Positions 45,978-54,101 of a DNA stretch of 64,000 nt are shown here, piece after piece. The DNA comes from Streptomyces sp. NBC_00289. Its GTDB lineage: Bacteria; Actinomycetota; Actinomycetes; Streptomycetales; Streptomycetaceae. Numbering within the stretch: position 1 is the first letter of the stretch; each line of letters begins with the position of its first letter. The position numbers and the translations under genes were made by a program. The stretch is from NCBI RefSeq assembly GCF_041435115.1, contig NZ_CP108046.1:8618001-8682000 (forward strand). The letters run 5' to 3'. Under the pieces are notes generated by a model. That model had not been told where the DNA came from, searched no databases, and was given only the letters and a program-made list of their open reading frames with translations.

Positions 45978-46115
45978 GCGGGTGCGTCCCTTCCGGGTGC
46001 CAGTGAGGGTCATGTACGTGAATGTCGTACGCCATGTGGAACACCGCGCGCAGTCAGTGCGGCCTTACCGGGGCTGGGGTGGTACCCCTCGGTCACACTG
46101 CTGAACGGAACGTAG

Positions 46116-46131
46116 GGGGTAAGCGCTTTCT
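46116..46131. promoter_or_regulatory. LacI-family-type operator upstream of pectate lyases
   Basis: The palindromic core AAGCGCTT at 46121-46128, in context GGTAAGCGCTTTCTA, resembles operators of LacI-family sugar regulators (GAAAGCGCTTTC type). It lies about 145 bases before the PL1 start inside the 410-base divergent gap 45978-46387, which otherwise shows no gene. Confidence 0.5.
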
Positions 46132-46200
46132 AGTCAACGCTTTGCGCAGAAGGAATCCAGCCATGCGCGGTGGCGGGGGGCGCCGTTCGGGTTCATACCG

Positions 46201-46214
46201 TGGGAGCGCTTCCA
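46201..46214. promoter_or_regulatory. CebR-like operator
   Basis: TGGGAGCGCTTCCA matches the 14-bp CebR palindrome TGGGAGCGCTCCCA at 13 of 14 positions. CebR is the LacI-family repressor that responds to cello-oligosaccharides in Streptomyces. The site lies 174 bases upstream of the esterase-CBM2 gene and about 225 upstream of PL1, so it could serve either. The CebR gene itself is not in this window. Confidence 0.65.
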
Positions 46215-46387
46215 TGATGGCCATGCCCATGCCACGATGCTCCGCGGACGCTTCCCTTCCGAGAGGGGTGAGCCATGAGAACCCGGCAGCAGCGGTAGCC
46301 CCTCTCCCGGCCTGTCGGCCCGGAGGACGGGTGAACGCCGACTGCTGAACCACACCCGCAGAGCCGCGACCGGAAAGGTTCGAGAAC

Positions 46388-47734
46388 GTGTCCCCCACAC
46401 CCCGCAACACCGCGCGGAGCACGCCACGTTCGATGCTCCTGGCGCTTCTCGCCGCACTGGTGCCGTTACTCGCGGCCACCGTTCTCACCACACCTGCGGC
46501 GGCCCGGACCGAGACGCCCGCCGCGGTTCCCGCCGCAGCTCCCGCCGCGGTTCCCACGGCGACGCTGACCGAGGTCACCGGGTTCGGCGACAACCCCAGC
46601 AACCTCCAGATGTACGTGTACGTCCCGGCGAACGTCACCGCCCACCCGGCGGTCGTGGTCGCCGTGCACTACTGCACCGGCTCGGGTCCGGCGATGTACT
46701 CGGGCACCGAGTGGGCCTCGCTGGCCGACCGGTACGGGTTCGTCGTCATGTATCCGTCGGTCACCCGCGCCAGCAAGTGCTTCGACGTCTCCTCCCCGCA
46801 GGCGCTGAAGCGCGGCGGCGGCAGCGACCCGGTCGGGATCAAGTCGATGATCGACTGGACCACTCGGACCTACGACGCCGACACGACGAAGATCTTCGCC
46901 ACCGGCATCTCCTCCGGCGCGATGATGACCAACGTCCTGCTGGGCGACTACCCCGACGTGTTCGCGGCCGGCGCCGCGTTCTCCGGCGTGCCCTTCGGCT
47001 GCTTCGCCACCACCGACGGCTCCGAGTGGAACAGCGCCTGCTCGGGCGGCACCGTCATCCACACCCCGCAGCAGTGGGGCGACCTGGTGCGCGGCGCCCA
47101 TCCCGGCTACACCGGCACCCGCCCGCGCATGCAGGTGTGGCACGGCACCGAGGACGACGTGCTGCGCTACCCCAACTTCGGGGAGGAGATCAAGCAGTGG
47201 ACGAACGTGCTCGGAGCCGGCCAGACCCCGGCCGCGACCGACTCGCCCGCCTCCGGCTGGACCCGCACCCGCTACGGCTCGACCGGTGACCAGGCCCCCG
47301 TGGAGGCCATCAGTCTCCAGGGCGTCGGCCACAACCTGTACAGCTACGGCATGGCCTCCCGCGCGCTCACCTTCTTCGGCCTGGACGGCTCCGGCCCCGC
47401 GCCCCAACCCGAGCCGGGTGCCTGCAAGGTGACCGCCGGCACCAACGCCTGGAACACGGGCCTGACCGCCTCGGTCACGATCACCAACACCGGTACGACC
47501 GCGATCGCCGCCTGGCAGCTCGGCTTCACGCTGCCCGCCGGCCAGACCATCACCAACGGCTGGGGCGCCACCTACGCGCCCGCGTCCGGCGCGGTGACGG
47601 CCACGAACGCCTCGTACAACGGCGCGCTCGCACCGAACACGAGCGTCACCATCGGCTATCAGGCCGGCCACACCGGCAACAGCGCGGCGCCGGCGGCCTT
47701 CACGCTCAACGGGAAGGCCTGTACGACAGGTTGA
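46388..47734 (+). CDS. Secreted CE1-like esterase (acetylxylan/feruloyl esterase or PHB-depolymerase type) with CBM2
   Basis: The 448-residue protein has a signal peptide (SMLLALLAALVPLLAATVL), then an alpha/beta hydrolase of the PHB depolymerase/CE1 type with nucleophile motif GISSGAMMT, acid motif WHGTEDDVLRYPN and histidine motif GVGHNLYS. A Pro-rich linker (GPAPQPEPG) leads to a C-terminal CBM2 that begins CKVTAGTNAWNTG and ends GKACTTG, with the disulfide cysteines. CBM2 indicates binding to cellulose or xylan, so a plant cell-wall esterase is more likely than polyester depolymerisation. Leu-27 in the signal peptide is a TTA codon (46466-46468), making translation depend on the bldA tRNA. 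It starts with GTG 46388. A CebR-like site lies upstream. Confidence 0.9.
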   Translation: MSPTPRNTARSTPRSMLLALLAALVPLLAATVLTTPAAARTETPAAVPAAAPAAVPTATLTEVTGFGDNPSNLQMYVYVPANVTAHPAVVVAVHYCTGSGPAMYSGTEWASLADRYGFVVMYPSVTRASKCFDVSSPQALKRGGGSDPVGIKSMIDWTTRTYDADTTKIFATGISSGAMMTNVLLGDYPDVFAAGAAFSGVPFGCFATTDGSEWNSACSGGTVIHTPQQWGDLVRGAHPGYTGTRPRMQVWHGTEDDVLRYPNFGEEIKQWTNVLGAGQTPAATDSPASGWTRTRYGSTGDQAPVEAISLQGVGHNLYSYGMASRALTFFGLDGSGPAPQPEPGACKVTAGTNAWNTGLTASVTITNTGTTAIAAWQLGFTLPAGQTITNGWGATYAPASGAVTATNASYNGALAPNTSVTIGYQAGHTGNSAAPAAFTLNGKACTTG

Positions 47735-47742
47735 CGCCCCGA

Positions 47743-47786
47743 AACCGGCGGTGGCCGGGAGAGTCCTCTCCGGCCACCGTCGGTTC
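47743..47786. terminator. Long terminator hairpin after the esterase gene
   Basis: AACCGGCGGTGGCCGG (47743-47758) pairs with CCGGCCACCGTCGGTT (47771-47786) with a single mismatch, enclosing a 12-base loop. It begins eight bases after the esterase stop and ends ten bases after the stop of the small minus-strand ORF, so it can terminate both. Confidence 0.88.
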
Positions 47787-47795
47787 GTGACGTCG

Positions 47796-47897
47796 TCAGT
47801 ACGGCAGGAGACGTCCCGAGGGCGTCCTGCGGTCGATGGTCTGGTCGCGTGACGGGCTGGGCCGACGGCTGACGCGGATGCGGATCTGGCGGTTCAT
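47796..47897 (-). CDS. Small ORF, 33 residues, arginine-rich
   Basis: ATG at 47897 is preceded by GAGGAGGG five bases upstream, one of the best ribosome binding sites in the window, and the frame stops at TGA 47796. The 33-residue product is basic (nine Arg), starts MNRQIRIRVSRRP and ends SGRLLPY, with no Cys and no membrane segment. A 17-bp palindrome lies 22 bases upstream and a strong terminator follows, so it looks like a complete transcription unit. It could be a regulatory leader peptide, a peptide precursor or a DNA/RNA-binding micro-protein; I recognise no family. Confidence 0.55.
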   Translation of the reverse strand: MNRQIRIRVSRRPSPSRDQTIDRRTPSGRLLPY

Positions 47898-47918
47898 GAC
47901 GCCCTCCTCATACCTGAT

Positions 47919-47935
47919 GCGACCAGCCTGGTCGC
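47919..47935. promoter_or_regulatory. 17-bp palindrome upstream of the small ORF
   Basis: GCGACCAG-C-CTGGTCGC is a perfect palindrome around a single base. It lies 22 bases upstream of the small ORF start on the minus strand, where a promoter or operator would be expected. The rest of the 404-base gap 47735-48138 toward the OYE gene is less ordered and contains GGAGTA/TACTCC iterations near 48015-48100 without a clear gene. Confidence 0.55.
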
Positions 47936-48138
47936 CGGCGCGGGCGCGCACATCGTGCCCGGGAAGGTGATCTACCCCGATCTTCCGGGCGCAGTCATCA
48001 GGGTCGCCCGTACTTCTCCGGGAGTAGTGCCTCGCCGGGAGTGCAGGTTGTTCCAGGACTACGCGCCGTCACGGGAGTACGTGCTGCTCCGGAGTACGTG
48101 TTGCTGCGGAGGTTCGCGATCCCGCCGGGCCGCCGTGC

Positions 48139-49233
48139 TCAGACCGAGCGGTGGTACTGCTCCGGCACCCGCACCTCGGCCCCGAGTTCGCGTGCGGCTC
48201 GCCGCGCCCATGACGGGTCGCGGAGCAGTTCGCGGCCCAGCAGGACAGCGTCGGCCTCGCCGTTCGCCAGGATCTTCTCGGCCTGCTCGGCGTCCGTGAT
48301 GAGTCCGACGGCGGCGACCGGCATCGGCGACTCGGCCTTCACGCGGGCGGCGAAGGGCACCTGGTAGCCGGGGCCGAGCGGGATGCGCACACCGGAGGCG
48401 TTGCCGCCGGAGGAGACGTCGAGGAGGTCGACCCCGTGGGCGTGCAGTTCGTGCGCGAAGCGGACCGTGTCGTCCGCCGACCAGCCGCCGTCGTCCAGCC
48501 AGTCGGTCGCCGAGATGCGGAAGAACAGCGGCTTCTCGTCCGGCCACACCTCCCGTACGGCGTCGACGACTTCGAGGGCGAAGCGGGTGCGGTTGCCGTA
48601 CGAGCCGCCGTAGCCGTCGGTGCGGTGGTTGGAGTGCGGGGAGAGGAACTCGTTGATCAGGTAGCCGTGGGCGCCGTGGATCTCGGCGATCTCGAATCCG
48701 GCGGCCAGGGCTCGACGGGCCGCGTCGGCGAACTGCTCCACGACCTCCTGGATCTGACTGACGGTCAGTTCGCCCGGTACCGGGTGCGCGTCGTCGAAGG
48801 CCACCGGGCTCGGCGCCACCGGCTGCCATCCGTGGGCGTCCGGCCCGATCGGCGCGCCGCCCTTCCACGGTCGGTCGGTGGAGGCCTTACGGCCGCTGTG
48901 GGCCAACTGGACGGCGGGCACCGTGCCCTGGCCGGTGAGGAAGCGCGTGATCCTCCGGAAGGCCTCGACCTGGGTGTCGTTCCAGATCCCGAGGTCGTAC
49001 GGGGAGATGCGTCCCTCGGGCGAGACGGCGGTGGCCTCCACGACGATCAGGCCGGTACCGCCGGCCGCACGCGCCCCGTAGTGCGCGAAGTGCCAGTCGG
49101 CGGGTGCGCCGGTGGCAGGGCCCTGCGGTGCGGCCGAGTACTGGCACATCGGGGGCATCCAGACCCGGTTCGGGACGGTCACGTCACGCAGGTCGAAGGG
49201 CTGGAAGAGTGAGCTCACGGCGAGCTGCTCCAT
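48139..49233 (-). CDS. NADH:flavin oxidoreductase, YqjM-type old yellow enzyme
   Basis: The 364-residue FMN enzyme reduces activated C=C bonds with NAD(P)H. It has the YqjM-class cysteine in MPPMCQYSA, the FMN contact QLAHSGRKAS, the substrate-binding pair in EIHGAHGYLINEFLSPHSNHRTDGYGGS, and VGLITDAEQAEKIL with LLGRELLRDPSWA at the phosphate site. Full family length. The ATG at 49233 faces an ArsR-type regulator across a 142-base gap containing a TACGAGA palindrome, so expression is probably controlled by that protein. Confidence 0.95.
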   Translation of the reverse strand: MEQLAVSSLFQPFDLRDVTVPNRVWMPPMCQYSAAPQGPATGAPADWHFAHYGARAAGGTGLIVVEATAVSPEGRISPYDLGIWNDTQVEAFRRITRFLTGQGTVPAVQLAHSGRKASTDRPWKGGAPIGPDAHGWQPVAPSPVAFDDAHPVPGELTVSQIQEVVEQFADAARRALAAGFEIAEIHGAHGYLINEFLSPHSNHRTDGYGGSYGNRTRFALEVVDAVREVWPDEKPLFFRISATDWLDDGGWSADDTVRFAHELHAHGVDLLDVSSGGNASGVRIPLGPGYQVPFAARVKAESPMPVAAVGLITDAEQAEKILANGEADAVLLGRELLRDPSWARRAARELGAEVRVPEQYHRSV

Positions 49234-49263
49234 TCATCGCGAGGCCGACGGACGACTCGTACG

Positions 49264-49324
49264 ATAGGCATCGTAGTACGGTGGATGTCAAACTACGAGA
49301 GATCTCGTACAAGGTCTCGTAGAC
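49264..49324. promoter_or_regulatory. ArsR-type operator cluster
   Basis: TACGAGA-GA-TCTCGTA at 49294-49309 is an inverted repeat with 7-bp arms. A further half site TCTCGTAG lies at about 49314-49321 and looser copies (ATCGTAGTACG) near 49270. They fill the gap between the divergent OYE and ArsR genes and are the likely binding sites of the ArsR protein. Confidence 0.65.
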
Positions 49325-49375
49325 TGGGGACTCCTCCCGCAACGGGGGAGCCTCCCGGACGAACTGGAGCCCGCC

Positions 49376-49732
49376 GTGACCACCGCCGCCCCCGCCGCAG
49401 GCAGCCGCGACCTTCCGCATCCGGCGCCGGACGAGATCCGGCTGGAGTCGGTGCTGCACGCGCTGTCCGACCCGATGCGGCTGCGGATCGTGCGAGAGCT
49501 CGCCGCCGACGGCGCCGAGCTCTCCTGTTCGCACTTCGACCTGCCCGTCACCAAGTCCACGACCACGCACCACTTCCGGGTGTTGCGCGAGAGCGGGGTG
49601 GTGCGGCAGACCTACCGGGGCACGGCCAAGCTGAACGGCCTGCGCCGCGGCGACCTAGACGACCTCTTCCCGGGGCTTCTCGACACCCTCCTCGCCGCCG
49701 CCGAGCGCCAGGCCGCCCGCCTCGGCGGCTGA
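49376..49732 (+). CDS. ArsR family transcriptional regulator
   Basis: The 118-residue protein is a compact winged helix: SVLHALSDPMRLRIVRELAAD, then the recognition region LPVTKSTTTHHFRVLRESGVVRQTYRGTAKLNGL. The metal-binding CxC motif of ArsR/SmtB metal sensors is absent (a single Cys in ELSCSHFD), so it probably senses redox or an electrophile rather than a metal. It starts with GTG 49376 after GGAG. Its 3' end overlaps the end of the converging permease gene by 78 bases. Confidence 0.9.
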   Translation: MTTAAPAAGSRDLPHPAPDEIRLESVLHALSDPMRLRIVRELAADGAELSCSHFDLPVTKSTTTHHFRVLRESGVVRQTYRGTAKLNGLRRGDLDDLFPGLLDTLLAAAERQAARLGG

Positions 49733-51067
49733 AGCGACCGCACCGGTCGAGGCGGCTGAACGCGCCCTCGTGGGAAGGTGGTTGAAGAGCAGGTTCAGCG
49801 TGACAGCGGTCAGGCAGCCGGCGCTGATGCCGCTGTTCATCACCGTCTGGAACCAGTCGGGGAACTGCGCGTAGACGGTGGGCACACCGACCGGCAGCAC
49901 ACCCATGGCGATCGAGACGGCCACCACCGTCAGGTTGTCGTTGCCCCTGAAGTCGACCGCGGCCAGGGTGCGCAGTCCGCCGGCGGCCACCGTCCCGAAC
50001 ATCACCAGACCCGCACCGCCCAGCACCGGCGCCGGTACCGCCGCGACCACCGCGCCCAGCTTGGGCAGCAGCCCGAGCAGGACCAGGATGCCGCCGGCGG
50101 CCGCCACCACCCAGCGGCTGCGGACGCGCGTCATGCCGACGAGACCGACGTTCTGCGCGTACGCCGTGTACGGGAAGGTGTTGAAGACGCCCCCGAGCAC
50201 GGTCGACAGGCCGTCGGCGCGCAGGCCGTCCGAGAGCGGGCGCGGCTCGATCCTCCGCCCGGTCATCTCGCCCACCGCGATGAGGTCACCGGTCGTCTCG
50301 GTCATCGTCACCAGGGCCACCACCAGCATCGACACGATCGCCGACGCCTCGAAGGTGGGCGCCCCGAAATGGAACGGCGTGCTGATCCCGACCCAGTCCG
50401 CGTCCCCCACCCCGCCGAAGTCCGTGAACCCGAACGGCACCGCGACCGCGAGCCCCACCACGATGCCGATCAGCACGGCGACCCGGCTCAGGAACGCCGG
50501 CGCGAACCTCTGCACACCCAGCACCACGGCGAGGACGAGGCCCGCCAGCGCCAGGTTCTTCGGCTCCCCGAAGTCCTTCGCTCCCGCGCCGCCCGCCGAC
50601 CAGTTGCCCGCGACCGGCAGCAGCGAGAGGCCGATGATCAGGATCACCGTGCCCGTGACGAGGGGCGGGAAGAACCGCAGCAGCTTCCCGAAGACCGGTG
50701 CCAGCAGCACGATCGCCAGCCCCGCGACGATCACCGAGCCGTAGATCGCGGGCAGTCCGCCGCCCGTCGTGCCGATCAGCACCATCGGCGACACCGCCGC
50801 GAACGTGCAGCCCTGCATGATCGGCAGCCGCACCCCGAAGCGCCAGAAGCCGATGCACTGGATCAGCGTGGCGATGCCGCACACCAGCAGGTCCGCGGTG
50901 ATCAGATACGCCAGGTCCGCGGGCGACAGCTTCATCGCACCGCCCACGATCAGCGGAACGGCCACCGCGCCCGCGTACATGGCGAGCACATGCTGCAGAC
51001 CGAAGGCGGCCAACTGCCGTACGGGCGGTACCTCGTCGACGGGATGGACGGGTGCGGTCGTTGCCAT
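49655..51067 (-). CDS. NCS2 family nucleobase:cation symporter (uracil/xanthine permease)
   Basis: The 470-residue integral membrane protein has about 14 hydrophobic segments and the NCS2 signature QNVGLVGMTR, plus GLQHVLAMYAGAVAVPLIVG near the N terminus and TMTETTGDLIAVGEMTGR around the substrate site. It imports uracil, xanthine or uric acid with protons or sodium. The ATG at 51067 follows TCTGGAG. The C-terminal 45 residues after the last helix (beginning HLPTRARSAAST) run through the last 78 bases of the ArsR gene on the opposite strand, so the two messages would be complementary there. Confidence 0.93.
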   Translation of the reverse strand: MATTAPVHPVDEVPPVRQLAAFGLQHVLAMYAGAVAVPLIVGGAMKLSPADLAYLITADLLVCGIATLIQCIGFWRFGVRLPIMQGCTFAAVSPMVLIGTTGGGLPAIYGSVIVAGLAIVLLAPVFGKLLRFFPPLVTGTVILIIGLSLLPVAGNWSAGGAGAKDFGEPKNLALAGLVLAVVLGVQRFAPAFLSRVAVLIGIVVGLAVAVPFGFTDFGGVGDADWVGISTPFHFGAPTFEASAIVSMLVVALVTMTETTGDLIAVGEMTGRRIEPRPLSDGLRADGLSTVLGGVFNTFPYTAYAQNVGLVGMTRVRSRWVVAAAGGILVLLGLLPKLGAVVAAVPAPVLGGAGLVMFGTVAAGGLRTLAAVDFRGNDNLTVVAVSIAMGVLPVGVPTVYAQFPDWFQTVMNSGISAGCLTAVTLNLLFNHLPTRARSAASTGAVASAAEAGGLALGGGEEGVEKPREEVV

Positions 51068-51192
51068 GGGGACTCCAGAGCGGCGGGTGGAGGGACTTCC
51101 GAACAGCACGTGACCGTATGCGCCTTGAACAGTTTGTTGATTTCCGGTCTGTTGCCGCTGTGTGACCTGCCGCCCGCGCCGCCCGGCACCCG

Positions 51193-52536
51193 CTACGAGG
51201 CAGTTCCCCTGGCCGCCGTCAGCAGTGACTCCCAGTCGGGCAGCTTGACCACGCCCCGCCCGAGCGAGGCCCCGAGCCGCGCCTCCGCCCGCTCGATCGC
51301 CTGCCATCCCGACCACTCGACGGGGTCGATCCCCTCGGCCCGCAGTACCGCCGGCGGATCCGCGGGAATCTCCTTCCGTACGATCACGTCGGCGTCCTCG
51401 AGCAGTGACAGCACCGTCTCCTTCGCGCAGGGCCGGTTGGTGCCGATGACGCCCGTCGGCCCCCGCTTGATCCAGCCGGCCACGTACTCGCCCGGCGCGA
51501 CCACGCCCTCGCGCAGCACGCGCCCGGCCAGATGGGGGACCGTGCCGGTCGCGGCGTCGAACGGCAGCCCTTCCAGCGGCACCCCGCGGTAGCCGACCGA
51601 GCGCAGCACCAGTTGCGCCTCGACGTCCTCGTACCGCCCCGTGCCCGTCACCCCGCCCTGCCCGTCCGGCCGTGTCCGTTCGAAGCGCACCGCGCCCACC
51701 CTGCCGCCGTCGGGGAGGAGGGCGACGGGGCGCAGGAAGAAGCGCAGCCGGATCCGGCGCGGCGCGCCCGTCGCCGGGGTCCGCGTCCAGTCCCGCAGCA
51801 CCTCCACGTTGCGGCGCTGCGCGGCGGGCAGCCCCGAGGGGTCGAGGTACGCCGGGTCCTGCGCCAGTTCCGCCGGGTCCGCCCGCACGTCGGTCTCCGG
51901 CATGGCGCCCAGCTCGCGCAGTTCCTTGGTGGTGAAGCGGGCCTGGGAGGGGCCGCGCCGGCCCGCCATGTGGATGTCGGTCACCCGGCTCGCGGCCAGC
52001 GCGGAGAGGGCGGCCTGCGGCATGTCGGTGGGGCTCAGCTCCGCCGGGCCCCGGGCCAGCATCCGGGCGACGTCCACCGCCACGTTCCCGACGCCGATGA
52101 CCACGGCCGAGCGGGCGCCGCGCACGAAGCCGTCGACGGCGGCGTCCGGATGGGCGCTGTACCAGGACACGAACTCGGTCGCCGACCAGCTGCCCGGCAG
52201 CTCCTCGCCGGGAATCCCGAGATGCCGGTCGGTGGCGGCGCCCACGCAGTACACGACCGCGTGGTACAGCTCCCGCAACCGGGCACCGGACAGCCCGCCG
52301 GGCCCGATCCGGACGCCGCCGAGGAAACGCACCCGCTCGTGCTCCAGCACCGTCCGCAGGTTTCCCTGGAGTGACTTGATCTTCTCGTGGTCCGGTGCCA
52401 CGCCGTAGCGCACCAGGCCGTACGGGCACGGCAGCCGGTCCAGGACGTCGACATGTACCTCGGAGTCCAGCTGGACCAGGCTCTGGGCGGTGTAGCACCC
52501 GCTCGGCCCGGAGCCGACGACGGCGACACGCAGCAC
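51193..52536 (-). CDS. FAD-dependent NADPH-ferredoxin reductase (FprA-like)
   Basis: The 447-residue protein resembles adrenodoxin-reductase-type ferredoxin reductases: FAD motif VAVVGSGPSGCYTAQSL at the N terminus, LDRLPCPYGLVRYGVAPDH, the NADPH motif VVIGVGNVAVDVARML, RRGPSQARFTTKELREL, and the C-terminal GWIKRGPTGVIGTNR. It would pass electrons from NADPH to a ferredoxin that feeds P450s, though none is adjacent. It starts with GTG at 52536, with AAGGAG upstream. Confidence 0.93.
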   Translation of the reverse strand: MLRVAVVGSGPSGCYTAQSLVQLDSEVHVDVLDRLPCPYGLVRYGVAPDHEKIKSLQGNLRTVLEHERVRFLGGVRIGPGGLSGARLRELYHAVVYCVGAATDRHLGIPGEELPGSWSATEFVSWYSAHPDAAVDGFVRGARSAVVIGVGNVAVDVARMLARGPAELSPTDMPQAALSALAASRVTDIHMAGRRGPSQARFTTKELRELGAMPETDVRADPAELAQDPAYLDPSGLPAAQRRNVEVLRDWTRTPATGAPRRIRLRFFLRPVALLPDGGRVGAVRFERTRPDGQGGVTGTGRYEDVEAQLVLRSVGYRGVPLEGLPFDAATGTVPHLAGRVLREGVVAPGEYVAGWIKRGPTGVIGTNRPCAKETVLSLLEDADVIVRKEIPADPPAVLRAEGIDPVEWSGWQAIERAEARLGASLGRGVVKLPDWESLLTAARGTAS

Positions 52537-52684
52537 GGCGGAACTCCTTACCCCGAAGGATTCAGCGGAGGTCGCTCACGCTTCCAGGATGGCACCGCTG
52601 GTGCTCCGCTGACAGGGTGTTGCGGCCGACTGGGGTGCGCGTGTCCGTTCGGATGGAATGTGATCATGCGGTTACGTTGCGTGT

Positions 52685-53194
52685 GTGCTAGAAGCATCCT
52701 TTTTTAACCTTTCTGATCGTTGCCCGACGGACGGCGCGGTGTCCGTGTGGCCCGCGTGGGAGGTGCGGGAGGACGGTGGAACGACGTCGTGGTTCCACGT
52801 ACGGCTGGCCTTCACCGACGGCGCACGGATCGACGTCCTCGCGGTGGTGTCCGGGGGATGCCTCTCGCTCGAGGATGTGCGAGCGCGGCCGGCCCTGCCA
52901 CTGGACGATCTCCCCGTGCTCGCCGAATGGATCGAGGGACCGCTGTCCGAGGCGTGCGGTGCGGCGCCCGAGGCCGGCGAGGCGGGGGCCCGCAACCGGG
53001 CCCGGCCGGCGTGGCCGGGCGGGATCGAGGGGCGGTGGCTCGTCGCGCGGGAGTACCGCGCGGCCCAGGAGGGCGGCGTCGATCCCGTGCTCGCGGTGAT
53101 GTGCGCGACCGGGCACGGCCGCCGCAGGTCGCTCAGGCTGATCGCCCAGGCGCGTGACGCGGGCTTCCTGGCACCCGGTCACGCACGGCGCTGA
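52685..53194 (+). CDS. DUF6214 family protein
   Basis: The 169-residue soluble protein contains VSVWPAWEVREDGGTTSWFHVRL, ALPLDDLPVLAEWIEGPL and a C-terminal helical region RRRSLRLIAQARDAGFLAPGHARR that looks like a helix-turn-helix or a phage-type tail. It matches the Streptomyces-restricted DUF6214 family as I remember it; function unknown. The GTG at 52685 has no Shine-Dalgarno; another GTG near 52739 would remove 18 residues. The hairpin GCCCGGC/GCCGGGC at 53207-53239 follows the stop. Confidence 0.72.
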   Translation: MLEASFFNLSDRCPTDGAVSVWPAWEVREDGGTTSWFHVRLAFTDGARIDVLAVVSGGCLSLEDVRARPALPLDDLPVLAEWIEGPLSEACGAAPEAGEAGARNRARPAWPGGIEGRWLVAREYRAAQEGGVDPVLAVMCATGHGRRRSLRLIAQARDAGFLAPGHARR

Positions 53195-53254
53195 GCACGG
53201 GGACGTGCCCGGCGGCCACCTCGGTGACCACGGCCGGGCGGGCCGCGCCGCCCT

Positions 53255-53908
53255 TCACCCCATCTCACGCATCCGCGTGATCTCGCTCGTCTGCTGGGCG
53301 ACCACGTCGTCGGCCATCTCCTCGATCCGGATGTTGTTGCCCTGCGCCTTCACGTTCGCCGCCATGGTGATCGCGCCCTCGTGGTGAGTGATCATCAGCG
53401 TCAGGAAGAGCTCGTCGAACGCCTTCCCCCTCGCCGCGCGCAGCTTGCCCAGCTGTGCCTCGGTCGCCATGCCGGGCATCGCGCTGTGCGCGTGGCCGCC
53501 GCCCGTCTCGTCCTCGCCGTACGTCCGCAGCCAGCCCCGCATGCCGGTGATCTCCGGGCCCTGCGCGGCGGCGATCCGTTCGGCGAGGCGCTTCACCTTC
53601 GACGACCGGGCGCGGTCGGGGACGAGTTCGGTCATCTCCAGGGCCTGCGTGTGGTGCTCGATCATCGTGCGCGCGTACGTCACGTCCGCCGAGTTGGGGG
53701 AGTCGTCGTCGACGCGCTGTTCGGCGGCGTCCGCGGCGGACAGAGTCTGGTTCGCCTCACCCGGCTTGCCGGGTACGAGTACCGACGGCCCGGTCGCGGC
53801 GGGCGTCTTCGCGTCGGATCCGGAGTCGCAGCCTCCGAGTGCGAGCGCCGCGAGAACGGCCAGTGCGGCCGTGACCAGGGACGCGCGCGACGCGCGGCGT
53901 AAGAGCAC
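53255..53908 (-). CDS. DUF305 lipoprotein with an N-terminal TTA codon
   Basis: The 217-residue protein has a lipoprotein signal (VTAALAVLAALALGGC, lipid-anchored Cys at residue 27) and a DUF305 four-helix domain with the paired-histidine motifs ARTMIEHHTQALEM and LMITHHEGAITMA, plus a GGGHAHSAMPGM loop. DUF305 proteins are ferritin-like and several are linked to metal, often copper. It starts with GTG 53908, five bases after GGAGG. Codon 3 is TTA (53902-53900), so translation should depend on the bldA leucyl-tRNA. The divergent LVIVD gene, 193 bases away, also has a TTA near its start. Confidence 0.92.
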   Translation of the reverse strand: MLLRRASRASLVTAALAVLAALALGGCDSGSDAKTPAATGPSVLVPGKPGEANQTLSAADAAEQRVDDDSPNSADVTYARTMIEHHTQALEMTELVPDRARSSKVKRLAERIAAAQGPEITGMRGWLRTYGEDETGGGHAHSAMPGMATEAQLGKLRAARGKAFDELFLTLMITHHEGAITMAANVKAQGNNIRIEEMADDVVAQQTSEITRMREMG

Positions 53909-54023
53909 AACGACCTCCAGTGGCAGGCGGGACGAGGCACACCTCGTAAGTACCGATGACCGTCCTAACACGCTTCCGCGCGCGAGTGATCAAAAACCTT
54001 CATTACGTCTTCGTTGCCGTCTG

Positions 54024-54051
54024 TTGATATGTGCATGGTGAAGACGATACT
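54024..54051 (+). promoter_or_regulatory. Predicted sigma70-type promoter of the LVIVD gene
   Basis: TTGATA at 54024-54029 and GATACT at 54046-54051 are separated by 16 bases, 50 bases before the LVIVD start codon. The matches to TTGACa/TAnnnT are fair. The whole divergent gap (53909-54101) is clearly less GC-rich than the genes. Confidence 0.45.
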
Positions 54052-54101
54052 GCGGGGGTGCGTGAACCGTTCCGACGCGGAACGGACCAAGGGAGGAAAC
54101 A

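Noticed and set aside
52621..52730. Possible tRNA or small RNA near the T-rich run at 52690
   Set aside because: No cloverleaf arms or TTCRA block could be folded; the T run lies within the DUF6214 coding region start.
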